Positions 33,778 through 42,921 of a stretch of 64,000 bases of DNA are shown here, piece by piece. Each line of letters opens with the position of its first letter. The stretch's first letter is position 1. The notes beneath the pieces are model-generated. The model searched no databases. It was not told the origin of the DNA and was given only the letters and a program-made list of their open reading frames with translations. Both the position numbers and the translations under genes were made by a program. Source of the DNA: Mobilicoccus massiliensis (GTDB lineage Bacteria > Actinomycetota > Actinomycetes > Actinomycetales > Dermatophilaceae); NCBI RefSeq assembly GCF_000826525.2, contig NZ_LN651326.1, positions 1-64,000 on the forward strand, read 5' to 3'.

Positions 33778-34428
33778 ATGGAGCAGGACGAACTCATGGT
33801 GCGCCGGGCCTACGACGAGGTCGCCGATTCCTACGCCGACGTCTTCCGCACGACCGAGGGCGAACAGCCGATCGAGCTCGCGATGATCCGGCATTTCGTC
33901 CAGCACCTGCCCGTCACGGACCCGGAATCGCCACGGGTGCTCGATGCCGGGTGCGGAGCCGGACGCATGCTGCCCCTGCTCGCCGGCCTCGGCTGTGACG
34001 TCGAGGGCATCGATCTCTCACCGGAGATGATCCGGCGGGCGCGGATCGACCATCCTCGGTTCACGACCGACGTGGCCTCGATCACCGACCTCCCTTTCGC
34101 CGACGCGTCGTTCGACGGGGTCTTCTCCTGGTACTCCACGATCCACGGCGACGATGCCGCCCTCGCGCTCGCGGTGAGCGAGTTCCATCGGGTGCTGCGG
34201 CCCAGCGGCCTCGTCCTGGTGGCCTTCCAGGCCGGCGACGAAGTGTGCGATGTCGCACCCGCCTATCGCGCACACGGTCACGAGATCGTGCTCCTTCGAT
34301 GGCAACGCACCCCCGATCGCGTAGGGGCCGCTCTCGACTCGGCCGGTTTCACCGAGCACGCCCGTCTCGATCGAGCTCCCGTCGGGCACGAACGCGATCG
34401 CCAGGGGGTCATCGTGGCGAAGAGGTGA
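33778..34428 (+). CDS. Class I SAM-dependent methyltransferase
   Basis: 216 residues. Motif I VLDAGCGAGRMLPLLAGLGC, the motif II region DVEGIDLSPEMIRRAR, acidic motif near ITDLPFADASFDGVFSWYST, and RVLRPSGLVLVAFQ as motif III. Small-molecule methyltransferase of the UbiE/Tam group; substrate unknown. ATG 33778 is directly preceded by TGGCGGC without a strong ribosome site. It stands between two copies of the palindromic element. Confidence 0.85.
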   Translation: MEQDELMVRRAYDEVADSYADVFRTTEGEQPIELAMIRHFVQHLPVTDPESPRVLDAGCGAGRMLPLLAGLGCDVEGIDLSPEMIRRARIDHPRFTTDVASITDLPFADASFDGVFSWYSTIHGDDAALALAVSEFHRVLRPSGLVLVAFQAGDEVCDVAPAYRAHGHEIVLLRWQRTPDRVGAALDSAGFTEHARLDRAPVGHERDRQGVIVAKR

Positions 34429-34470
34429 CGGGCAGGGTGAGCAGTGGCGGCGCGAGCACCTCCCCCGGCC

Positions 34471-34555
34471 GCAACGTGGAAGATGGGATGGCGGCAGAAC
34501 CGGGGTGATCACCCCCTCGACGCTGCCATCCCATCTTCCATCTCGGGGAGGCGGG
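34471..34555. repeat. 85-bp palindromic element, copy 2
   Basis: The best-preserved copy: GGAAGATGGGATGGCGGC on the left with CGCTGCCATCCCATCTTCC on the right, and a perfect inner palindrome GGGGTGATCACCCC (34502-34515). The inner stem differs in sequence but not in pairing from the other copies. Confidence 0.85.
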
Positions 34556-34582
34556 AACGCGCCCAGTCGACGCGCCGCACCC

Positions 34583-34612
34583 TGCACGGCGTGCAGATTT
34601 GCACTGTGTGCA
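34583..34612. promoter_or_regulatory. Two TetR-type operators TGCAC-N3-GTGCA
   Basis: Perfect palindromes TGCACGGCGTGCA (34583-34595) and TGCACTGTGTGCA (34600-34612), 17 bp centre to centre, 24 bases upstream of the TetR start. They probably mediate autorepression and control of the downstream exporter gene. Confidence 0.75.
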
Positions 34613-34635
34613 CGATCGCGCCTACCGTCTTCCTC

Positions 34636-35271
34636 GTGACTCTCGTGACCGGTCGCCGCGAGGCGAACAAGATGCGCACGCGCACGGCCCTCCTCGATGC
34701 CGTCTACGAGCTGCTCGACGCCGAGGGGCCGGACGCCGTCACCGCCGAACGGCTCGCCGAGGCCGCGGGCATCTCGCGGCGCACGTTCTTCAACTACTTC
34801 GAATCCGTGGACGCGCTGGTCGCCTCCGGGACCGACGACATCCTCGACTGCGTGCGCAGGGCTCTGTCCGCCCGCCCCGGCGACGAGCCGGTGCTCGACG
34901 CGGCGTACGCCGTGATCTCCGAACTGTTCACCGTCGAGTTCCTCGCCGAGGCCACCCGCGCCTGGCGGGCGATCGACCGGCACCCGGGTGCGCGCCGGTT
35001 CGCGCTCGAGGCGAGCGTCGGGCACACGACGCGCCTCGCGCAGGATCTCGCGCAGCGCCACATCGATCCCGAGAACCGCGACCCGCTGCGGTCCGCGGTG
35101 CTCACCGCCATCCTCCTCACGGCGTTCGACGAGGCACGCCGCGCCTGGCTCGACCATCACGACGGCCCGGTGGACGACGAGGCACTGGGCGCCCTGCTCG
35201 AACAGGTGCGACGCGCCTTCGACATCGTCCGTCCCGTCTTCGACGGCCCCGCACCTCACGACCTGGGCTGA
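34636..35271 (+). CDS. TetR-family regulator of the MMPL exporter
   Basis: 211 residues. HTH at about 15-60: RTALLDAVYELLDAEGPDAV, TAERLAEAAGISRRTFFNYF. The C-terminal domain is unassigned. GTG 34636 or GTG 34645 could be the start; the HTH begins soon after either. It precedes the giant MMPL transporter by 75 bases on the same strand and has a double palindrome upstream, so it is probably its autoregulated repressor. Confidence 0.88.
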   Translation: MTLVTGRREANKMRTRTALLDAVYELLDAEGPDAVTAERLAEAAGISRRTFFNYFESVDALVASGTDDILDCVRRALSARPGDEPVLDAAYAVISELFTVEFLAEATRAWRAIDRHPGARRFALEASVGHTTRLAQDLAQRHIDPENRDPLRSAVLTAILLTAFDEARRAWLDHHDGPVDDEALGALLEQVRRAFDIVRPVFDGPAPHDLG

Positions 35272-35346
35272 GGCCCGCCTCTGTTCGAGCCCGGCCGCTC
35301 ACCGTTCGCGCGCCCGGCTCCCGACCTCCGCACGAGGAGCTCATAC

Positions 35347-38300
35347 ATGTCCGTCTTCCTCTACCGCCTGGGGCGGTTCGCCGCCCGGCGCGCCTGGATC
35401 GTCGTCGCCACCTGGGCGTTGATCCTCGGCATCGTCGGTGGCGGCGCCGCGACGCTTCAGAAACCCTTCACCAAGGAACTGACCATCCCCGGCACCGAGT
35501 TCCAGCAGGTGCTCGACGACCTCGACCGCTCCCTGCCCGACGCCGCGGGCGGTCGCGCCGGAGTGGTGTTCTCCACCGTCGACGGCACGCCGTTCACGCC
35601 GGAGCAGAAGAAGGCGGTCGCAGCGGTGACCGCGTCGTGGGACGGCATCGACGGCGTCGACGAGGCGACGGACCCGTTCGCCACCCAGCACGACCTCGAC
35701 GAGGGGCGCCGCAAGCTCGCCGACGGCCGCACGAAGCTGGCGGACGGTGAGAAGGAGATCCGAGAGAACACCGACAAACTCGCCGAAGGCAAGGAGAAGC
35801 TCGCCGACGGCCGTCAGAAGATCGACGAGAACGCGGCAAAGCTCGCCGAGGGCGAGTCCAAGCTCACCGAGGGCGAGCAGAAGCTCGCGGACGGACGCCG
35901 GGAGATCGCGCGGAACGAGGCCAGGCTCGACGCCGCGCGAGCCGAACTCGACGCCGGCCAGCGCAAGATCGACGAAGGCCGCCCGCAGTTGGCCGCCGGC
36001 CGCGAGAAGCTGCGCGCCGGGCAGGCCGAGCTCGAGGCCAATCGGGCCAAGATCGCCGAGGGCGAACGGCAGCTCGCACAGGCCCGCGCCAAGGTCGAGG
36101 CCGGTGAGGCCCAGCTCGCGCCGGCCGAGAAGAAGCTCGCCGACGGGCGGCGCCGGCTCGCCGCGGGCAAGGCCGAACTCGCCGACGGACGCCGCGAGCT
36201 CGAGGCAGGCAAGAACAAGGTGGCCGACGGCCGCCGGCAGCTCGACGCGGGCCGGCAGAAGATCAGCGCGGGTCGCGCGCAGCTCCCCGCCGGCCAGCAG
36301 CGCATCGACGGCGGGCGTGCCCAACTCGAGCAGAGCCGCGCCCAGGCCGATGCCCTCGCTCGAGAGCTCGGCGACGACGATCCCCAGGTGGTCGAGGCAC
36401 GCCGTCAGGTGGAGGCGAAGGAGGCCGAGCTCAGCGCGGCTCAGCGCCGACTCGACGGCCAGAAGGCCGAACTCCAGGCCGCGGAGCAGGCGCTTCCCCG
36501 GCGAGAGGCCGAACTCGACGCCGCGGCCAAGAAGCTCGCCGCGAAGGAGTCGGAGCTCGAGGCCGGCGAGACGCAGATCCAGGAGCAGGAGGCCGCGCTC
36601 CGCGCCGGCGAGAAGCAACTCGCGGAGAAGTCGGCGCCCCTGGTCCAGGCACGCAGGACGCTCGACGAGAAGACGGCCGAGCTGCAGGCCGGCAAGCGCA
36701 AGCTCGCCGAGGGACAGCGTCAGCTCGACGCGGGCCGTGCCACGTTGAACCAGAAGGCGGCCGAGCTCGAGACCGGTCAGCGCAAGATCGACGCCGGTCG
36801 CGCGAAGCTCGCCGACGGGCAACGCAAGTTGGAGGCGGGCAAGGCCGAGCTCGCGCGCGGGCAGGCGGAGATCGCGAAGAACCGGACCAGGCTCAACGCG
36901 GGCAAGGAGCAACTCGCCCAGGGCCGCATCGACATCGAGCGGGCCGCGAAGCAGTTGCGCTCGGGTGAGGCGAAGCTCGCCGACGCCCGCACGACCATCG
37001 CGGACAAGAAGGTCGAGTTGCGCCGCGGCGAACGTCGTCTCGCGCTCATCGACGGGCTGCGCGCCGTCAACACCCGCGGCGACGTCGCGATGTCGAGCGT
37101 GTCGTTCGACGTGCCCATCAACGAGGTCACCCCCGAGACCAAGGCGCAACTCCCCCAGCGCGCGAGCGACCTCGCGGCCGAGGGCGTCCAGGTCGACTAC
37201 TCCAAGGACATCGCCGACAACCTCGAGATCGGCGGCATCTCCGAGGTCATCGGTCTGCTCATCGCCGCCGTCATCCTGTTCGTCATGCTCGGCTCGCTGC
37301 TCGCCTCCGGGCTCCCGCTGCTCATCGCGCTCATCGGCGTCGGCACGGGCATCCTCTCGGTGCTCGCGCTGACCCACTGGGTGGAGATGAGCGACATCAC
37401 CCCGGCGCTCGCGATCATGCTCGGCCTCGCCGTCGGTATCGACTACGCCCTGTTCATCGTCCACCGCCACCGAGAGAACCTCGCCCAGGGCGAGACCGAC
37501 GTCGAGGAGTCGATCGGCCGCGCCACCGGTACCGCCGGCAGCGCCGTGCTCTTCGCGGGCGCCACGGTGGTCGTCGCCCTCGCGGCCCTGACGCTCGTGG
37601 ACATCCCGTTCCTCGGGATCATGGGCCTGGCCGCCGCCGGTACGGTCACCGCCGCCGTCCTCGTCGCGCTGACGTTGACGCCGGCACTGCTCAAGCTCAT
37701 CGGCATGCGGGTCCTCTCCCCCAGGGCGCGCCGGTCGATGGCGGCCGCCCGCGAGCGCGAGGAGGCCGAGGCCGCGACCGAGGACGCCGAGGAACGCCGG
37801 GCCGAGGAGAGCGGCGGCCACGCCCACGTGCGCGGCCACGGCTGGGGTGGCCTCGTCACGAATCATCCCGTGCTCGCCGGCATCGCGGGCACCCTGCTGC
37901 TCCTGCTCATCGCGATTCCCGCAGCGAGCCTCAAGCTGGGTCTGCCCGACGCGTCGCAGGATCCGCAGGACTCGACCTCGTACCGGTCGTACATGAAGAT
38001 CGAGGAGGGCTTCGGCCCGGGCCAGAACGCCGCGATCCTCGCCGTCGCGAAGGTGCCGGCGAAGGAGGCCTCGAACCTCACCGAGAACCAGCTCACCGAC
38101 CTCGAACTCGACGTCGCCGAGCAGCTCAAGGCACACGACGACGTCGCGTACGTCATCCCCGCGGCAAGCAGCGAGGACAAGCAGACCCTCGTCTTCCAGA
38201 TCGTGCCCGAGGGCGGGCCGAACGACGACTCCACCCAGCAACTCATCCACGAGCTGCGCGACGACCGGTCGGCGATCATCGACTCCACCGTCGTCGACTC

Positions 38301-39015
38301 CGTCGGGTTCGCCGGGCAGACCGTGGCGAACATCGACATGTCGGAGCTGCTCGCCAAGGCGCTGCCGACCTACCTCGCGGTCGTCGTCGGGATCTCGATC
38401 GTGCTGCTGCTGCTCGTGTTCCGCTCGATCGTCGTGCCGTTGCTCGCCACCGGCGGGTTCCTGCTCTCGGTCGCGGCCTCGCTCGGTGCCGTCGTCGCGG
38501 CGTACCAGTGGGGTTGGGGCGGAGCCCTGTTCGGTGTCGAGGCGCCGGGGGTGATCCTCAGCTTCCTGCCCACGCTCGTCATCGGCATCCTCTTCGGGCT
38601 GGCGATGGACTATCAGATGTTCCTCGTCTCCGGCATGCGCGAGGCGTGGGCCGGCGGTCACACCGCCCGCACCGCGGTGCGCACCGGCTTCTCGCACGGA
38701 GCCAAGGTCGTCACGGCGGCGGCGCTCATCATGACCGGCGTGTTCTCGAGCTTCATGCACTCGCCGACGACGATGATCCGCCCGATCGGCTTCGCCCTGG
38801 CCGCGGGTGTGCTGTTCGACGCGTTCGTCGTGCGGATGACCCTCATGCCCTCGGTGATGCACCTGCTCGGCGAGAAGGCCTGGTACCTGCCCAGGTGGCT
38901 CGACCGCGTCCTGCCCGACCTCGACGTCGAGGGCACCCGACTCATCGCGCAGCGGGAGGCCGCGGACGAGGGGGCCGAGAACCCGGAATCCGGCCCGGCA
39001 CCGGCAGCGGCCTGA
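35347..39015 (+). CDS. MMPL-family exporter with a ~450-residue coiled-coil domain
   Basis: 1222 residues. A first membrane helix (RRAWIVVATWALILGIVGGG) starts the porter domain. Residues about 119-570 are a very long helical region built of heptad-like units (KLADGR, KLAEGE, ELEAGK, QIQEQE and variants). Then follow membrane helices of the first MMPL half (SEVIGLLIAAVILFVMLGSL; IDYALFIVHRHRE, the proton-relay Asp-Tyr region) and a second half with GLAMDYQMFLVSGMREAWAG. Normal MMPL proteins are about 700-1000 residues. It probably exports lipids or amphiphiles across the envelope. Confidence 0.9.
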   Translation: MSVFLYRLGRFAARRAWIVVATWALILGIVGGGAATLQKPFTKELTIPGTEFQQVLDDLDRSLPDAAGGRAGVVFSTVDGTPFTPEQKKAVAAVTASWDGIDGVDEATDPFATQHDLDEGRRKLADGRTKLADGEKEIRENTDKLAEGKEKLADGRQKIDENAAKLAEGESKLTEGEQKLADGRREIARNEARLDAARAELDAGQRKIDEGRPQLAAGREKLRAGQAELEANRAKIAEGERQLAQARAKVEAGEAQLAPAEKKLADGRRRLAAGKAELADGRRELEAGKNKVADGRRQLDAGRQKISAGRAQLPAGQQRIDGGRAQLEQSRAQADALARELGDDDPQVVEARRQVEAKEAELSAAQRRLDGQKAELQAAEQALPRREAELDAAAKKLAAKESELEAGETQIQEQEAALRAGEKQLAEKSAPLVQARRTLDEKTAELQAGKRKLAEGQRQLDAGRATLNQKAAELETGQRKIDAGRAKLADGQRKLEAGKAELARGQAEIAKNRTRLNAGKEQLAQGRIDIERAAKQLRSGEAKLADARTTIADKKVELRRGERRLALIDGLRAVNTRGDVAMSSVSFDVPINEVTPETKAQLPQRASDLAAEGVQVDYSKDIADNLEIGGISEVIGLLIAAVILFVMLGSLLASGLPLLIALIGVGTGILSVLALTHWVEMSDITPALAIMLGLAVGIDYALFIVHRHRENLAQGETDVEESIGRATGTAGSAVLFAGATVVVALAALTLVDIPFLGIMGLAAAGTVTAAVLVALTLTPALLKLIGMRVLSPRARRSMAAAREREEAEAATEDAEERRAEESGGHAHVRGHGWGGLVTNHPVLAGIAGTLLLLLIAIPAASLKLGLPDASQDPQDSTSYRSYMKIEEGFGPGQNAAILAVAKVPAKEASNLTENQLTDLELDVAEQLKAHDDVAYVIPAASSEDKQTLVFQIVPEGGPNDDSTQQLIHELRDDRSAIIDSTVVDSVGFAGQTVANIDMSELLAKALPTYLAVVVGISIVLLLLVFRSIVVPLLATGGFLLSVAASLGAVVAAYQWGWGGALFGVEAPGVILSFLPTLVIGILFGLAMDYQMFLVSGMREAWAGGHTARTAVRTGFSHGAKVVTAAALIMTGVFSSFMHSPTTMIRPIGFALAAGVLFDAFVVRMTLMPSVMHLLGEKAWYLPRWLDRVLPDLDVEGTRLIAQREAADEGAENPESGPAPAAA

Positions 39016-39019
39016 CTCC

Positions 39020-39104
39020 CGACGTGGCAGATGGGATGGCAGCCGAACGGGGGTCCTGACCCCCTGATGGCCGCCATCCCATCGTCCTTCTTCGGGGGCG
39101 GGGA
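39020..39104. repeat. 85-bp palindromic element, copy 3
   Basis: GACGTGGCAGATGGGATGGC starts as in copy 1. The right arm GCCGCCATCCCATCGTCCTT has diverged, but the inner hairpin GGGGGTC-CT-GACCCCC is intact. It lies 5 bases past the MMPL stop. Confidence 0.8.
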
Positions 39105-39254
39105 GACCGTTCACCCCCGTGTTCCGGATGTCAGACGGAACATCGTGGGGCCGGCCCGAGCAGCCGAGCGACCAGGGTCGACCGTGGCTACGATCGACGA
39201 AGGCGGGCGACGCCGGTCACCCGTCCGGGGCGATCAGGGCAGGAGCGACGAGCC

Positions 39255-40823
39255 ATGTCGACGGACGCAGCACACACCTCCGACCGCACTCGGCGCCGCC
39301 GCAGCTTCAGCGTCCCGTCGGCGTTCACCATCCTCTTCGTGCTGACGATCCTCGCGGTGTTCGCGACGTGGGTCGTGCCCGCCGGGGCCTACTCCAAGCT
39401 CGTGTACGAGGGTGGGCAGCTCAGCCTCACCCAGCCCGACGGCAGCGCAAAGTCGCTGCCCGCCACCCAGCAGAGCCTGGAGCAGCTCGGGGTGCAGATC
39501 GACATCTCGAAGTTCACCTCGGGCGCCATCAACAAGCCGGTCTCGGTGCCGGGGACGTACGAGCGGCTCGCGCAGAACCCGGCCGGGATCTCCGACATCA
39601 CGACGAGCATGGTGCAGGGCACGATCGAGGCGGCCGACATCATCGTGTTCATCCTCGTGCTCGGCGGCCTGATCGGGGTGGTCAAGGCCACCGGGGCGTT
39701 CGAGTCGGGGCTGGTGGCGCTGACGAAGAAGACCAAGGGTCACGAGTTCCTCCTCGTCCTCGTCGTGTCCGTGCTCATGGTGCTCGGCGGCACGACGTGC
39801 GGTCTGGAGGAGGAGGCGGTCGCCTTCTATCCCATCCTCGTGCCGATCTTCATCGCGATGGGGTACGACTCCATCGTCTGCGTCGGCGCGATCTTCCTCG
39901 CCGGATCGATGGGTACCGCGTTCTCGACCATCAACCCGTTCTCGGTGGTCATCGCCTCGAACGCGGCCGGCACGTCGTTCACCGAGGGGCTCGCGTGGCG
40001 CGTCGGCGGTTGCATCGTGGGCGGCATCGTCGTCATCGCCTACCTGTACTGGTACAGCGCCAAGGTGCGGGCGAACCCGGAGTTCTCGTACGCCTACGAG
40101 GACCGGGAGACCTTCGCCCGGCAGTGGGCCGTCTCCCCGGGAGACGCGACGGCCGAGGAGGTCGGCTTCACCTGGCAGAAGAAGGTCGTGCTCGTCCTCT
40201 TCGTGGCCGCGTTCCCGATCATGGTGTGGGGCGTGATGTCGCAGGGCTGGTGGTTCCCCGAGATGGCCGCCTCGTTCCTCGCGATCGCCATCGTCGTGAT
40301 GTTCCTCGCCGCCACCGGGCGGAGCCGCCTGAGCGAGAAGGAGCTCGTCGACGCGTTCTCCGAAGGCGCCGCCAGCCTGGTCGCCGTCTCCCTCATCATC
40401 GGTCTCGCCCGCGGCATCAACCTCGTCATGAACCAGGGCCTGATCTCCGACACGCTGCTCGACTCGGCCTCCCACCTCGTGGCCGGCATGAGCGGCCCCC
40501 TGTTCATCCTCATGATGCTGGCGATCTTCTTCGTCCTCGGCTTCGTCGTGCCGTCGTCCTCGGGCCTGGCCGTGCTCTCGATGCCGATCCTCGCGCCGCT
40601 CGCCGACACCGTCGGCCTCGAGCGCTGGATCATCGTCTGCGCCTACCAGTGGGGGCAGTACGCGATGCTCTACCTCGCCCCGACCGGGCTCGTCATGGCG
40701 ACGCTGCAGATGCTCGACATGAAGTACTCGCACTGGCTGCGGTTCGTGTGGCCGATGGTCGTTTTCCTGCTCGTGTTCGGCGGAATCCTGCTCGTCGCAC
40801 AGGTTCTCGTCTACGGGGCGTGA
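39255..40823 (+). CDS. YfcC/DcuC-superfamily carrier
   Basis: 522 residues, about 12 membrane helices. FSVPSAFTILFVLTILAVFA, TWVVPAGAYSKLVYEGGQLS is the typical YfcC opening. GGTTCGLEEEAVAFYPILVP, SMGTAFSTINPFSVVIASNA and FVVPSSSGLAVLSMPILAPL are the conserved re-entrant regions. The family is linked to basic amino acid/peptide or C4-dicarboxylate uptake; the substrate cannot be read here. ATG 39255 follows GGCAGGAGCGACGAGCC. Isolated between the MMPL and ABC genes. Confidence 0.88.
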   Translation: MSTDAAHTSDRTRRRRSFSVPSAFTILFVLTILAVFATWVVPAGAYSKLVYEGGQLSLTQPDGSAKSLPATQQSLEQLGVQIDISKFTSGAINKPVSVPGTYERLAQNPAGISDITTSMVQGTIEAADIIVFILVLGGLIGVVKATGAFESGLVALTKKTKGHEFLLVLVVSVLMVLGGTTCGLEEEAVAFYPILVPIFIAMGYDSIVCVGAIFLAGSMGTAFSTINPFSVVIASNAAGTSFTEGLAWRVGGCIVGGIVVIAYLYWYSAKVRANPEFSYAYEDRETFARQWAVSPGDATAEEVGFTWQKKVVLVLFVAAFPIMVWGVMSQGWWFPEMAASFLAIAIVVMFLAATGRSRLSEKELVDAFSEGAASLVAVSLIIGLARGINLVMNQGLISDTLLDSASHLVAGMSGPLFILMMLAIFFVLGFVVPSSSGLAVLSMPILAPLADTVGLERWIIVCAYQWGQYAMLYLAPTGLVMATLQMLDMKYSHWLRFVWPMVVFLLVFGGILLVAQVLVYGA

Positions 40824-40998
40824 GCCGGGGCGCCACCACCCGGTGGTGAGCGGGGCGGGCGTGCCGGGCCGTGCGCGACTACGACGCGGGGAATGAGTGG
40901 GGGGTCGCAGGCCGTTCAACTCCTGGGCCGCGTCCGTGCTGCCCCTCCCGCGCGGACGCGGCTCCGCACGCCGTTCCCACTCGCCCCGAGGTGACCGT

Positions 40999-42849
40999 AT
41001 GACGCAACACGCCGATCGCCACAGCACTGCGACACGGGTCGACGACGACCCGGGCGAGGGCCTGTTCGGTTCTCTGGTCTCGATCGTGCGGTTCACCGGC
41101 GAGCTGCGGCAGTACTACGTCGCGGTCATCGTGTGCGCGCTGCTCACCGCCGCGGCCGGGCTCGCGACCCCGTTCCTCGTGGGACGCGCCACCGACCTCA
41201 TCGTCGGCGCGGTGAACTCCGGCCAGAGCGCGGGGGCGGTGCCGATGCTCGCCCTGCTCGCGGGCGCGATCCTCGTCACCGAACTCATCTCGACCGTCGT
41301 GCAGAACCTCGGCGGCTGGGCCGGTGACGTGCTCTCCAACCGTCTGCGCGCGATCCTCTCGACGCGCTACCTCGACAAGCTGCTCAGGCTGCCGCAGCAG
41401 TGGTTCGACGAGGAGTTGACCGGCACGATCATCGCGCGGCTCAACCGCTCGATCGCCGAGATCTCCCAGTTCGTCAAGTCGATGTCGAACACGTTCTTCG
41501 CGATGCTCCTGCAGACGATCGCCGTGCTCGTCATCAGCGCGATCTACTACTGGCCGCTCGCGGTCATGCTCGCCGTCGTCTTTCCGGTGTACGTGTGGCT
41601 CACGGGCCTGACGTCCCGCAAGTGGCAGCGGCTCGAGGCCGACAAGAACAGCCACATCGACTCCGCGGGCGGGCGGTTCGCCGAGGTCATCGGCCAGATC
41701 CGCGTCGTGCGTTCGTTCGTGCGTGAGCGCCACGAACTCGAGACGTTCACCGACCACTTCGATCGCACCGATGCGACGACCCGCGAGCAGTCGCGGTACT
41801 GGCACACGATGGACGTCATCCGCCGCGGCGTGCTCAACGTCGTGTTCGCGGGAATGTACTTCCTCATCTTCTGGCGCACCCTGCAGGGCGGGTTCACCGT
41901 GGGTGAGATGGTGCTGCTCATCCAGCTCGTCACCATGGCCCGCACGCCGGTGGAGATGATGAGCTGGGTGCTCGACACGGCCCAGCGTGCCGTCGCCGGG
42001 TCGCGCGACTACTTCCGTGTCATGCGCGCCACCGAGGTCTACGCGCCCGCCCGCATGCCTGAACTGCCGGCGCGCCCGAAGGATGCGCCGGTGCTCGAGT
42101 TCGAGGACGTCCGGTTCGGCTACGGCGACGGCCCCGACGTGCTGCGGGACGTGACGTTCGACGTGCGCCGCGGCGAACGCGTCGCGCTCGTCAGCGAATC
42201 CGGCGGAGGCAAGACGACGCTGGTCAACTTGCTGCTCGGGCTCTACCCGCTGCGCTCGGGCCACATCCGTCTCGACGGCGTCGACATCGCGACCATGCCG
42301 CCGGAGGAGTTGCGCCGCCGTGTCTCCATCGTCTTCCAGGATCCGTCGCTGTTCTCCGACACCGTCGGCGAGAACATCCGCTACGGCTACCCCTCGGCCT
42401 CCGAGGACGACGTGGAGCTCGCCGCCGAACGCGCCAATGCCGGCGACTTCATCGAGGGACTCGACGGGGGCTTCGACGCCCTCATCGGTGAGCGGGGGCT
42501 CAAGCTCTCCGGGGGCCAGAAGCAGCGGATCTCCGTGGCCCGGGCCATGCTCAAGGACGCCTCGATCCTCGTGCTCGACGAGGCGACGAGCGCCCTCGAC
42601 ACCCGCTCCGAACGCGCGGTTCAGGAGGGTCTGGAGGCCCTGATGAAGGGCCGCACTTCCCTCGTCATCGCCCACCGCCTCTCGACGATCGCGAACGTCG
42701 ACCGCATCGTCACTCTCAAGAAGGGCGTGGTCGACGAGATCGGCACCCCGGCCGAGCTTGCGCGAACCGGGGGCGTCTACGGCGAGCTGCTCGCCCTCCA
42801 GCGCCGGGGCGAGGACTCCTACCTCAACGCCTACCAGACGGCACAGTGA
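40999..42849 (+). CDS. ABC exporter, fused membrane and ATPase domains
   Basis: 616 residues. Six membrane helices (residues about 30-310), then ATPase: Walker A S399-E-S-G-G-G-K405-T, signature LSGGQKQR (503-510), Walker B LVLDEAT with Asp527/Glu528, and switch IAHRLSTI. The first Walker A residue is Ser rather than Gly, a minor oddity. Half-transporter of the MsbA/MdlB type, functional as a homodimer. It probably exports lipids or hydrophobic compounds. ATG 40999; the upstream frame has no homology. Confidence 0.95.
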   Translation: MTQHADRHSTATRVDDDPGEGLFGSLVSIVRFTGELRQYYVAVIVCALLTAAAGLATPFLVGRATDLIVGAVNSGQSAGAVPMLALLAGAILVTELISTVVQNLGGWAGDVLSNRLRAILSTRYLDKLLRLPQQWFDEELTGTIIARLNRSIAEISQFVKSMSNTFFAMLLQTIAVLVISAIYYWPLAVMLAVVFPVYVWLTGLTSRKWQRLEADKNSHIDSAGGRFAEVIGQIRVVRSFVRERHELETFTDHFDRTDATTREQSRYWHTMDVIRRGVLNVVFAGMYFLIFWRTLQGGFTVGEMVLLIQLVTMARTPVEMMSWVLDTAQRAVAGSRDYFRVMRATEVYAPARMPELPARPKDAPVLEFEDVRFGYGDGPDVLRDVTFDVRRGERVALVSESGGGKTTLVNLLLGLYPLRSGHIRLDGVDIATMPPEELRRRVSIVFQDPSLFSDTVGENIRYGYPSASEDDVELAAERANAGDFIEGLDGGFDALIGERGLKLSGGQKQRISVARAMLKDASILVLDEATSALDTRSERAVQEGLEALMKGRTSLVIAHRLSTIANVDRIVTLKKGVVDEIGTPAELARTGGVYGELLALQRRGEDSYLNAYQTAQ

Positions 42850-42899
42850 AGCTGGCCGCAGAAGGCACGCAGAGAGCGAAGAACACGAAGGAGCGGGCA

Positions 42900-42917
42900 G
42901 GCGGACGGCCGTCCGCC
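42900..42917. terminator. Bidirectional GC-rich palindrome
   Basis: Perfect 18-base palindrome GGCGGACGGCCGTCCGCC between the convergent ABC exporter and reductase-like genes. It is likely a shared terminator; the stem is short because the centre must open as the loop. Confidence 0.6.
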
Positions 42918-42921
42918 GAGG

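Noticed and set aside
35341-39114. Very long minus-strand open frame (about 1257 codons)
   Set aside because: It is exactly antisense to the MMPL coiled-coil gene, has low-complexity Leu/Arg/Glu composition and no family match.
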